From: Gonapodya prolifera JEL478
Taxonomy: Eukaryota; Monoblepharomycota; Monoblepharidomycetes; Monoblepharidales; Gonapodyaceae
Length of the DNA stretch: 64,000 bases
Assembly (NCBI GenBank): GCA_001574975.1
Contig: KQ965749.1
Location: 252,082 to 316,081 of the forward strand
Direction of reading: 5' to 3'
The notes beneath the pieces were generated by a model that worked only from the letters and a program-made list of their open reading frames with translations, did not search any database and was not told the origin of the DNA. Shown here piece after piece: positions 12,467 to 22,438 of the stretch (positions are counted from its first letter, which is position 1; every line of letters starts with the position of its first letter). The position numbers and the translations under genes were made by a program.

Positions 12467-14080
12467 CGTGTGTGGGTCTGTGTGTGGGGGCCACGGTGGG
12501 TGCTAGAAGCGAAGGGAAGATATTTCACACCGAGATGATAAAAATTTGTTGGGAGACGGGAAGTGTCAGGACGCCGCCCTTCAGGTTCAGGTTCGACATA
12601 TGCAAAATGGTTTAAAAACAAATTTCTGCTCTCAAATCATGTGTTCTGCCTTCAATCGCCCCAAAGCAGAAATCCGTCGTATGTTTTGAGTCACCCTTGT
12701 GCGGACGTGGGCCCTGGGTAGCCTGCCCTGGGTAGCCTGCCCAACAATTCTTCACCCAAGTACCCGAGTGGCCCCACTCCCCGTCCGGTTTACCTAAACT
12801 CCACTGAATACATATCTTGCGTAACTATGTTCACTTTTACAGTACTCTAGAGCCTGTTTTTCGACGGTACCACCTGGAGGGTGTCTGTGATCTCCCTTGG
12901 CAGGTATCCGGTTCCCCACAGATTTAAACTTGACCTCCCTGTTGCGCATAAAAAAATAACTTTAATCGCATATTTATTCTGAGTTGCAACGCGAATGCAC
13001 GCCCGTGCGCATCCCTCCCAAGGAATACACAATACCACGCCTCACTTTCCCACGCTGTTACACACCGTCCACACGCTCATCCAAACCTCGCGTCTGTCCC
13101 GCCCACCCTGGAGAACCGTCGGTTTTCATGACGAATCACGCGGTCCGTCTTTGTCCCACACTCTCCAAAAGTACAAACAACCGATGTTACCTGATACACC
13201 CTTTTTGCTACTGCAGCGCAAAACTATTGGCCCGGCCCCGGGGCATTGATACCGAGTCAGGGAGCGTTGGTATGGGGAACTGTGCCCGCCCATGTACGCG
13301 TGGAGATTTTGTGATGCATGATCGCGTGGAGATGGGGGGGAATGCCTCTGTGGGGGAACGGCTACGCGCGGAAAGGTTTGTGAGTGACACGTTCTCTGTC
13401 GACTCACGCCGCATCTGGCGCTTGGGATCCCTTTGCAGACGATCCAAAAAGTCTTGGTGTGTTCCCCCGGTTCCAGTGACCGCGCGAGTGCAAAAGCAGA
13501 CTGAGGGAACGGCAGCTGAAATACATTCGAATAATTCGATAATCCAGGAGGCGATTGGTCCCAACAATCCTGGTAACCCCACCGGCGGCCCTGTCACTGC
13601 TCAACCGCTACTGTACATTAACTGGTTCTTACGGAACAACCGGAAATTGTTTTCATTTCTTGTGTTGACTCGTGCTCTTTCTTCTATTGTCTGTGTATTT
13701 AATTCTTTCAATACATTATAGAGGATCGAAATCACCCTAGCCTGTCTCCCGATACCCGGTTACTTTGGCACCCGGTATCAGCGTGTCTCCCGATGACGCG
13801 TGTCTTGTGAACCTGATACCGGGTCATTGGAGCCATGTGTTCTGCAAAGGTAAGGTAACCTGCGTACATTAGGTGGTCAGGGTGAGGATGAGGGCGGTGG
13901 TTGACGAATCTCTCTCCTAAGGATTTTGCCCTCCCACTTTTTGATGCTTCCTAAGGCCAATCTATCGACCGGGCTGTCGATTTAAAATCTGAGAGCCGCC
14001 AGTCCCGGACACAACCGTCATCGGCAGACCGCGCCCCTGGATACATACTCACCTTACGTACACTCGACAGCCCAGGCGTC
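12467..14080. other. Intergenic region with small repeats
   Basis: No gene is supported; a 245-codon open frame at 12984-13721 has no recognisable protein character. A perfect 14-base tandem duplication (ccctgggtagcctg) lies at 12712-12739. A perfect 12-base inverted repeat (acccggtatcag / ctgataccgggt) lies at 13770-13781 and 13813-13824. The region separates two divergently transcribed genes and so must contain both promoters. Confidence 0.6.
13770..13824. repeat. 12-base perfect inverted repeat with 31-base spacer
   Basis: The arms are acccggtatcag at 13770-13781 and its exact reverse complement at 13813-13824. The 10-base word gtctcccgat occurs just upstream (13744-13753) and again inside the loop (13784-13793). 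It could be a hairpin, a palindromic operator for the P450 gene starting 250 bases downstream, or the remnant of a small transposon. Nothing in the sequence decides between these. Confidence 0.6.
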
Positions 14081-15709
14081 ATGTCGAAGCTTTCATTCTC
14101 TCGTGAGTCACCTGAGCTATCTTTGAACTTCGTGCTCGACGCAGTGCTCAGTCGAAGCTCCACAATGCACATCTTACCGACTGTCCTCCGACCTCCAGTT
14201 GTTAGTGCAATGTTCTTTGCAGTGGTTCCCTTCCGCTACGTACTAGGGATGGCGATCAACATACCGGATCCCATGTCGTTCAACATGTTCGGACTTGTTA
14301 AAGGTGGGTTCAACGAATAGTGGTGCATTTGCAAGGCGACGAAGCGATTCAAAATGCTACATTTTTACCATCCACCCTGTCGCAGCATTCATCTATCTTT
14401 CTGTCCCGCTCGTCGTGTACAAGGTCATCTCGCTCCTCCTCCAATACCGCGCCCTTGTCAAGCGCTACAACTTCCACGTCGACTACTACATGAACGCCTT
14501 TATGTTCCTCGGCTCGTTCCTGTTCGGTCAGAAAGTGTTTTTCTGCAAGCAACCACTCAATGCAACAACCCGCCACCTCCTTGCGACACGACCCCGCTCC
14601 ATGGTGGCAGAATGGCGCATCGGGATGCATAAGTACCGGTCCTTGGGCATCCGTGCTGTGCCTGTCACGATGGATATGGACTTTCACGACCGCGCGCTTG
14701 AGTTCTACGTGAATTTTATCACGAACCACAAGCCGAGGATGAAGGAGGTTGTTGCCGAGAGCTTCGCCAAGGTGTTTGAAGCGGGGCCGTTTGGGTACAT
14801 AGACCTCGGCTGCTTCTCGCTCTACAACGTCTTGAAGAAGAGCACCGAGGTGTCCTACGCGCTGACTGATGCGGAGGTGCGGGAGTTTGCAGAGGCCGGC
14901 GCGGACGTCATGAAGTACGTCAACTCGGAAATTGGGTGGGAGACCATGTTCCCTTACATGGCTGGAATCGACTTATCAGCGCGACGGAAGGAGACTATCG
15001 ACCGTTCGGACGAAGTCTTTCGAAAGTACATGGACCGGGAGCTGCTTCGTGTTCCTAAGGACATAAAGCCGGAGGAAATCGCCCCGGACCGCGCCGTGAT
15101 GGCCATGTTCTTCTACGGCGCGCTTTCATTCTCGTCCATCAACAATTTGACGGGAATCATGCTCGCGCTTGCGGACCCCAAGTTCGCCAACAACAAGGAC
15201 CGCCGCGAGCGCATGCTCACCGACAACGTCTACCGCGCCGAGTTCATCAAAGAGATGATCCGCATCTACGCGGCGCTTCCGTCCATCCCGCGCGAGGTCG
15301 ACGGGTTTGACGTGATTTTCACCAACGTGAATCGTCCGGTATCTTTCCGTTTCGATTGGGACAAGTTTGATGAGGCCGGGGTGGACGCGACGCGGGCGTT
15401 TGATTCGTTTGGGTTTGGGCGTCGGCAATGTGCGGCGCGGGGATGGGTGGACAAGATCTATGGATACGTCGTTGAGCTGATTCTGGAGCGCGGGTACCGG
15501 GTTGTCAAGATTTCGGAGAAGACGGTGGCTGGGAGAGTCGCACCGTGGTCAGTAGCGTTTGCGAAGCAGCCTGTCTTCAAATTGGTGAGTGTGTGCTGTC
15601 GGTCTTGTTGCGGGGCTGGGGTTTTATCTGATCGACGTCTCATGCGTTCCAGGTGCCGACAGCGGAGAGTTCCGACACTCAAGCTTTGGGCGACCTTTCA
15701 AACCTGTAA
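14081..15709 (+). CDS. Divergent cytochrome P450
   Basis: This is a heme-thiolate protein, probably membrane-anchored. Exons are 14081-14303, 14386-15584 and 15653-15709 (492 residues). The heme-binding loop is FGFGRRQCAARG with the axial Cys near residue 423, matching FxxGxRxC. The K-helix ExxR is EMIR near residue 364. A hydrophobic segment (AFIYLSVPLVVYKVISLLL, about residues 75-93) follows a weakly conserved N-terminus and probably anchors the protein. Two features are odd. The expected I-helix A/G-G-x-D/E-T-T motif is replaced by FYGALSFSSIN, with no acid-Thr pair. The ExxR-to-Cys distance is about 59 residues, shorter than the usual 70-80. Absence of the I-helix Thr recalls P450s that rearrange hydroperoxides rather than activate O2, but I cannot assign a clan or substrate. 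The start Met is the first in the exon 1 frame and is uncertain. Confidence 0.8.
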
Positions 15710-16003
15710 TCGCGCTGTCGCTGGCATCACACTGGGGGATTTTCAGCTTGGGGACTTGGGCGACTTAATGGGTGGCCCCACGGAATTTGAGGTGACGGAA
15801 TACAAGAGCACAATTGAGATCTTTGCAAAGATTTATCGAGAGCATACCTGGGATATAGAAGCGTAGCTAAACTATACTAGAGTTACTTTATAGCAGGCTG
15901 ATCGCAGCCATGGCATTGTACTGACAAAGGATCCGTTACTCTCGCTCTGCCGGAAATGACGTTGAGTTCAACGCAGCAAGAGAGAAACCATCCCACCCAC
16001 ACG

Positions 16004-17199
16004 ATGCGCCCGCTGACCGACGATGAGACAAAGGCCTTGTTCGAGAAACTCGCGAAATAGTAGGTGTCTCTTCTCATGCTCTCCCCTGGCGCCGTTGACG
16101 TTTTCTCTCGTGAAACTTCCTTTCCTGACCCGCAGCATCGGCTGGAACATCGCGATGCTGATCGACAGACCAGACGAGCAGTACTGCTTCAGATTGGGGA
16201 AGGACAGAGAGTACTACGTCAGGTGCTTGGACCGGTCTTAGCTCAATTTGTGCCTTCATTGGAGCTGCTCACCCGTTCCAACCCTCCCTCGACGTCTCCT
16301 CATCGGACGAACCCCTCCTCTCCAGCGAATCCATTATGCGCAAAGCCGTTTCCATCTCCCGCGAGAACCTTGTCTCCCTCGGCACATTTTTCGGCAAGTT
16401 CACCAAATCGGGCCAGTTCCGGCTCCACGTCACAGCGCTCGACATCATCCCGCCATACGCATAGTATGAAGTCTGGGTCACGCCCGGGGGCGAGATGCCA
16501 TTCCTCTACCGGAACAATGTCCTCAAGGCCCATTTGGGTCGAGTCACAGAGGACGTCCCTGCTCATTCGGGTGTCATTGTCTAATCCATGCGGATGTTCC
16601 TTTTATGAGTTACGTGGTACTGCGTAGCGAAAGGTACGAGCAACCCGAGCGGAGGGATGACTCCGGGCCCTAGGCGCTGACCGAGGCTGTCCGGCGGAGG
16701 TGAGTGAACCGCGGAGCGGAATTGTACAGCACGGAGCGCATATTCCCCGCGGAGCGCAATACTCTCGCGGAGTGTACATCGAGGCCGAGGCTGTCCGGCG
16801 GAGGCGAAGTACCCCGCAGAAGGCAGATTAAGCGGTCTTCCGGTATCAAATTGCTATATCTCGGAGAAGTAATTCCCGGAAGTCTCTTCTCTGTCTCGTC
16901 TCTTATTCATTCTTCTCTCAGTCCCTCACCAATTCCCCTCACTGCACTACTCTCCTCCACATGACTCTCCCACTCTCCACCCCTCCACCTCACTCCCCTC
17001 CACTCAATTCCCCTTCCCACATCTCCAACTCCCTAACCCACCTCCCGCACCACCCTCTCCTCTGACCTCTCAGGGCTTCGGCCTCGCCTCGCACACAACA
17101 ACCGCCATGCGCGCACCCGACCCTACGGGAATCTGCGTGCTGCACCAGGCGGATGTCGGAGAGTACATGCGTGACGAGGATGGCGAGGGGATTGGGTAA
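16004..17199 (+). pseudogene. NIP7: Disrupted NIP7 (60S ribosome biogenesis factor)
   Basis: NIP7 is a conserved nucleolar protein needed for 60S subunit assembly, with a C-terminal PUA domain. Exons 16004-16059, 16136-16222 and 16326 onward give [71 protein letters not shown] and [15 protein letters not shown]. An in-frame TAG (16462-16464) then replaces the usual Lys of PYAKY. The frame continues with GGEMPFLY and VLKAHLGRVTED to a second stop, TAA at 16582-16584, where a Tyr is usual. A one-base loss follows in the SM(A)DVP motif. About 450 unrelated bases then precede an intact last exon (17074-17199: GFGLASHTTT to HQADVGEYMRDEDGEGIG). The gene is normally essential, so a working copy is expected elsewhere unless these lesions are assembly errors. 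Confidence 0.85.
16620..17073. repeat. Insertion-like segment inside NIP7 with 20-base direct repeats
   Basis: Between the interrupted body of NIP7 and its last exon lie about 450 bases with no NIP7 similarity. The segment contains two exact copies of ccgaggctgtccggcggagg (16681-16700 and 16785-16804). Between and beside them are several copies of a ggagcg/gcggag word. Downstream, from about 16890 to 17073, the sequence is C/T-rich and ends in a good acceptor (ctctcag), so part of it may be an original intron. No coding capacity or element family is recognised. Confidence 0.6.
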
Positions 17200-17529
17200 G
17201 ACGGGGACGGGGTGGCACAGAGAGGAGAAGCTGTGAGTGTGGGGCCGGGACGAGAACGTGTCCGCGGATGGGCTCGTCAGTGCTGAGCCGGGTGGTGGGG
17301 AAGGCAACAGTGACTTTTGCAACTTTATATTAAAAAGGTTTCTGTTTCTGTAATGGACGTCAAATGCACACCCTCACGTTGAAACACTCAAATAAAGCGT
17401 CTTTAATCAAAACTGGGTGTATACATGAAATATATCAACTTGTGTGCGAATGCACCAGAGCCTTCCATTGCGTAAACACGTGAACTCTATCAACTTGTGT
17501 ACGAATGCACCAGAATCTCCCAATGTCCA

Positions 17530-18463
17530 TCATAGCATTGCCAACGCCTTCCGAACCGCTTCCACCGTCTTGGTGGCAATGAGCTCCGCGTCTCCGGGGA
17601 ATCGCGCCGAAAGGTAGTTGTAGTTGCGGTCCTCCACCACAAATCTGAAAAGACGTAATGACACCGATACGCGTGATTAATTCTCTTGGCACCACAATCG
17701 CGAACACCGCCCTGGCCAAAACTCACGGCGCGAACGAAAGGCTCTTTTGAAATTGCGACGGGTTGTCGAGTCGTGACGTGATGATTTGTTCGACAGAAGG
17801 CGTACCGGCCCCGTACGTCTTGTAGTAGTCACCCAAGAACACTCGCGTCGCGGCGTAGATGCTCTCCTCCTGGAAGTATTGCAGTGACGTGGTGGTGACG
17901 TCCGCCAGCACGCTCTTCCCGTCCGGGCGCGTTGCCGCCGAAAGCAGCTGGACGCCGTGGCAGATGGCCGCGAGGGTCTTGGTCGAGGGCTTCTTCGTCA
18001 ACGCAAAGTAATCTGCGAGGAGCTTGTGAACGCGCGTCGCGTCGAGGATCTGTCGGATCGACTTGTCGTGCCCGCCGGGGAGGAACACGAGGTCGAACTT
18101 GTCCAGCGTGAACGAGGGGTCCCCCCAGGCCACGGGGTGCTGGAACGCGGGAGACTCGGACATGGTCCTGTATGCGGCCTTGGCGGGCTCCGCGGCGCCC
18201 AATACAGCGCTGACGGTCCCCGTGAGCATTCGGCTGTCGCAGGCGGGCTGGGTGCCGCGCTCGGTGACGAATGTGCACTCGAACCCGGCGTCGGCAAAGA
18301 TCTTCCAAGGGATCGAGGTTTCTGTGATGGATTTCAAGGCAGAGGAGGATGATCAGCTTCTTGTTGATCCCAAGTTACGAGATTGCCCCTGCGACTTACC
18401 TGTGGGGTCGTGCCCATAATCTGCCATGAGAAAGACAACTTTTGGGGGAGATGTGTGAGTCAT
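17530..18463 (-). CDS. DJ-1/PfpI family protein (class I glutamine amidotransferase-like)
   Basis: This belongs to the ThiJ/PfpI superfamily, whose members include Hsp31-type glyoxalases and chaperones. Exons are 18463-18400, 18321-17727 and 17644-17530 (257 residues). The fold is marked by KVVFLMADYGHDPTETSIPW at the N-terminus, the loop FLPGGHDKSI, and the nucleophile elbow LAAICHGVQLLSAA with the presumed catalytic Cys at residue 142 followed by His. The Gly/Thr-rich C-terminus ends in PGDAELIATKTVEAVRKAL. No signal peptide is seen, so the protein is probably cytosolic. The precise activity (glyoxalase, deglycase-like or other) cannot be told. The start Met immediately precedes the first beta strand, as usual in the family. 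Confidence 0.85.
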
Positions 18464-19038
18464 TATTGTCGGTCGAGATTCAAGCGAGTCGAAAGTTTTT
18501 GATGTCCGTGTCTGCCCTCTGGAGCTCCTTTTATACAGTGTTCGGCAGTTCCGGGTTCCACCAGCACCGGCAGATCCCCGATCAACCAAGTCCCTGGGAA
18601 AGACAACGGGCAGAATGTGGCAGCGCCGAGGATAGAAAGACGGTCGCTGTAGAACGACATGGCACTGCTTTGTAGCAACAATCGACGAGGAAACTGTGAA
18701 AACCCGGGATTCCAAGACGGTAAAAAAGGACACCGACAGCGTGGCCGGTTGAAACCGATCCCACAACCTTGAGTTGCGCATAAACGTTTTCAACTTTCTT
18801 AACTCATTCATTTACTATGCAACCAAGCGCGAATAAAAAGTATACGCACCGGGCTAGGCTGCTTCGTCATGTCAGAAGCGGTCACCTCCCGAATCAGCTC
18901 ATTGCCGGCAGGGACGGTCGTAGCAGTGTCTGACCACCATCGCTCTGTTTTTCCAAACAAAACAACCACTCAATTTTATGGTTTACTGTGGGAATCCCCC
19001 AACAAGGGTGCTCATAATTTCGCAAAAGCCCCCGCCCC
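18464..19038. other. Intergenic region
   Basis: This is the promoter side of the DJ-1-like gene and the 3' side of the decarboxylase gene. I see no gene, repeat or clear regulatory motif. Confidence 0.5.
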
Positions 19039-21270
19039 CTAACACACTCTCGGGTAATGAGTCTTCTCCTCCGCGCTCTCCTTCACCTTCTTGACGACGG
19101 CCTGCCACTTCTTCCCCACAAAGGCCTTCCTCTCAGCCGCGTGGAGCACCTCGGCCTCCTCGACCAAGGACTCCGCGACTTGTACCATGTTGCGGAACAA
19201 GAGGTCCATCAAGTCCATGCTTGCCGATTCACGCACGACAACGCGGACGATCGTCGTGCCGTTGAGTGGGTGGGGCAGGGGGTATGCGGGGACGATCCAG
19301 CCGTACTGGAGTTGTGAAAGACATGTGAGATGATGTCGTTAGTTTAGCAACTCAAATCTAAAGTTCTTACCCTTCGCAAATCATGCTCCAGCTTATACTC
19401 CGACACGCCCTTCTTCTTCAACTCCGGGGTGAACCCAAACGCCACGACCGGAAGGCCGACTTGGTCCTTGTGAATGTCGCTGTACACGCGGAACATGCCC
19501 GACTTCTCCAGTGCGAGAGAAAGGATCTTGGCGACCTCGAGACAGCCCGACATGATGGCCTTGTACCCGCCGGCACCGAGACGGACGAATTGGTAGTATT
19601 GGAGTATGACGTTGGAGGCGTTGCGGGAGAAGTTGAGTGTGAAGGAGGAGACGTTGCCGCCCACTTGAAGGGAACGGGCGAACGGCCGTCAAGACAGCAT
19701 TTTTGTTCAATTAGAGAGACTACACTTACAGTATGCCATGTTGAATACCAGTTCTTTGGGCAAGAACTGCTCGTCCCGCCAAACGATCCATCCGAGACCG
19801 GGAAGGACCAGACCATATTTGTGACCCGACGTGTTAATCGAGACGACCCTAGCATGCAGAGTTAGAATCTGTGAGTGAGTACTGAGGACTCTTACACAGA
19901 AGTAGTCTGGACCTACCTGCTAATTCTGAAGTCCCACTCAAGGTCAGGGAAAATGAATGGGGCGACCATGCCACCACTTGCTCCTTGAGGTGACGGGTGT
20001 AGCGTTTGAGCACCCCAGGTTCAATATTGCAAGCTTAGGAAAACGCTCTCACCGTCGACGTGAATAGGGACATTCAGGCCGGTCTCTTCCTGAAGTTTGT
20101 CAAGCAACGTCGCCACTGCACGTTATCCCAAAAACGAACATTCAGCTCCACCTTCGGAAACACCAAATCACCACGAAGCAAGCATCCACTCACTCAACTT
20201 AACATCCTCGAAATGCCCCGTATACGTACTCCCCATAATCATAATCACACCAATCGTGTTCTCATCCACCAACTTGATGGCCTCGTTGGGGTCGTTGCAG
20301 AAATGGGACGATTCGGAGACGTCGACGTAGCGCGTCGCGACGTCGAAGTAGGTCGAGAACTTTTCGAGCGCGGATTGGCAGTTGTGCTGGATCCGGAGTG
20401 GATCGAATTGTGACGGTGATTATGAAGGACAGTTGAACGACAAAGGAAGACAGAGAAGACTCACCCCGAACACAATGTTGGGCTTGCTGGTATCCTTGCC
20501 CTCCTTCTTGCGAGCCTCGCGCCACCGGAACTTCATGGCAAGCCCACCCAACATGATAGCTTCCGACGACCCAATTGTGGCCGTACCCACGGGACTTTGG
20601 CTTGGCGAGGCGTTCCACTGAACGTGAGTTCGGTTATTTAAGGTCGTTCGTTTGGATTTATTGTGGACGTTACGCACCAGGTTGGCAAGAATTTTCGCGC
20701 ACCGATTCTGAAGCTCGATCGTCTGCGGGTACTCCTCCCCATCGGCGAGGTTCTTGTTCAGCGTCTCGTTGTACAGCTGGAGTGCTTCGGGCTCCATGTG
20801 TGTCGTGACGAACGAGGCGAGGTCTGTTTTGGAACGAGTTCGTGATTTCACCGCGGTGGGACAAAGGGGCAGGACGGGACGAGACGCAGAACGCACTCTG
20901 GGTAGGGTTCCCGTCGAGAACGAGCTCGTCGTGCACGAGACGGTACGCTACGGACGCGTCGAGGCCGGTTTCGTTCCTTGAGCGATACCGATAAACGTTT
21001 GGTGCCGGTTTTCGTTGACCAGATCGATCTCCCCACGTTGACAACTCACAACTGGGCTTTGGGACACCCTTCAACCGTCTGATACCTGCTCGCCATTCCG
21101 ATTTTCATCGATCCTCGCTGCGCGAGGTGGTCGGCGGGGAGACCTGCGGCTTCACGTAGGCCGAGGTGGGCGAGAGAAGTGGCAGTTTTGGCGGACCCGT
21201 GGGATCCGGCTTTGGATGCGGACGCGGTTGCGGCGGGAGTGGAGGTGGGTGGGGTTGCGTCGGAGAGCAT
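19039..21270 (-). CDS. GAD1: Glutamate decarboxylase family PLP enzyme
   Basis: This is a pyridoxal-phosphate decarboxylase, by homology converting glutamate to GABA in the cytosol. Ten exons join in phase: 21270-21050, 20976-20897, 20823-20678, 20617-20465, 20386-20194, 20115-20053, 19983-19917, 19848-19730, 19663-19371 and 19305-19039 (533 residues). Family landmarks are [96 protein letters not shown] and the cofactor-binding lysine in INTSGHKYG (Lys318). The layout follows the yeast Gad1/bacterial GadB type rather than the animal GAD65/CSAD type. The gene starts 268 bases downstream of the cysteine dioxygenase stop codon on the same strand, which raises the question of cysteine sulfinate as a substrate. 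The exon 1/2 junction is the least certain. Confidence 0.9.
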
Positions 21271-21538
21271 GGTGATGGGTGGGATGAGCGCGAGGTTTGG
21301 ATGGGTGGCACGTTGGACTGAGTTTTGGGAGGGCGTGGCGCGCCTCCTTGGCTTCCTAACCTTGTCCAGGCAAGACACCTGCACCTCCCGTTTGAGGCAC
21401 GTGTTTGGACTACAAGAATTCCATTCATTTCCAACTCTACTACTGTTCAGTCTCCTCAGTTCCATACGCCAAATAATGAAGAAGGGGCTATTTACATGGC
21501 TTGCTTTTCCTGTCGCCGAGTCCATCTCCCAGAATCCT

Positions 21539-22438
21539 TCACATCTCCCCCACCTTATTCCTCACACCCATCCTGGACCAAAACGCGCACCTCCTCTGCG
21601 CCCTCGCTTCGCCCGTGGCCTCGACAAACGTCCGGCACGTGTGGTAAGGTGGAACGTATAGGTGGAGCGTTACGGCGGGGGTCGTGGGGTGTGGGTTGCG
21701 GAGGCGGTGGAGGCAGATGGACTGGAGGGAAGGGGAGGGAAGGAATGGTGGGTGCGATGGAAATGGTTTGAGTGAATGGATGAATGAAAGCTCACGTCGT
21801 GGATGTATGCGACACGGCCTGGCAAAAGCTTTGATGTGTCGACGAGTTTCATGGGTTCGCTCTTCGGAGTACCTGGAGGAGCTCCACTGTCGGTAGTGTG
21901 GGTGTTGTTGATCGACCCGGGTTGAGCACCCTCCGGCCATTCGTATCGTTCCTCAATGAGTTCCCCTTCCAGGACTTTCACGACGCAGTGCGATGAAGGG
22001 TGGTCGTGGATCGGACTACGCATAGAGGGAAACAGAGTTGATGATACGTCGGTGGGTTCAAAATGCGAAATATTTTCACCTCGCGGCATTACCAGCCCAA
22101 CAAAGCACCATGAGGGCATAGCACCCCTCCACGCTCTCCACCAGGTTCCTCGTGTACTTTCCGTCTTCAAGGAAGACGTACTGCTTCCACTCAGCGGGAT
22201 CGTGTGCAGGATAGTGCCCCAGCACCTCTGAAATCCACTGCAGGTCAAACGCAGCCTCGCCACTCTCGGACAGGCGGTCTCGAAGTGTCTGGGCGAGCTG
22301 GGCGAACGAGCGAGGGTGTTGGCCGAGGCCGGGTGGAGAGGGCACCGCGGCATCGTTGATCTTTGAGTTGAAAAGTGGCCCACGGTCGGAGTCGTCTGTC
22401 AGAGTGGCAGCACTAGACGAGAGCGACTGCGGTGCCAT
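21539..22438 (-). CDS. CDO1: Cysteine dioxygenase
   Basis: This is a non-heme iron enzyme that oxidises cysteine to cysteine sulfinate. Exons are 22438-22080, 22015-21796 and 21721-21539 (253 residues). The iron ligands are visible: His123 and His125 in SPIHDHPSSHC and His198 in DSICLHRLRNP. Cys130, seven residues after the first His, and Tyr215 in AVTLHLYVPPYHTC match the pair that forms the Cys-Tyr crosslink in animal and bacterial enzymes. The N-terminal 40 residues are Ser-rich and poorly conserved. An upstream in-frame Met at 22741 exists, but I chose the later one because the sequence between has no family character. Compared with animal enzymes there is an insert of about 35 residues after the ERYEWPEG motif. 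Confidence 0.9.

Noticed and set aside
12984-13721. 245-codon open frame in an intergenic region
   Set aside because: The translation has irregular composition, no recognisable motif and overlaps other frames of similar quality; it lies in a divergent promoter region.
14295-15866. Single-exon P450 frame of 523 codons
   Set aside because: Its first residues come from translated intron; splicing 14303 to 14386 and 15584 to 15653 gives a better N-terminus and C-terminus.
16223-16241. Possible 19-base micro-intron in NIP7
   Set aside because: It restores a YYVS motif but adds ~28 unconserved residues. A normal intron 16223-16325 restores [11 protein letters not shown] directly.
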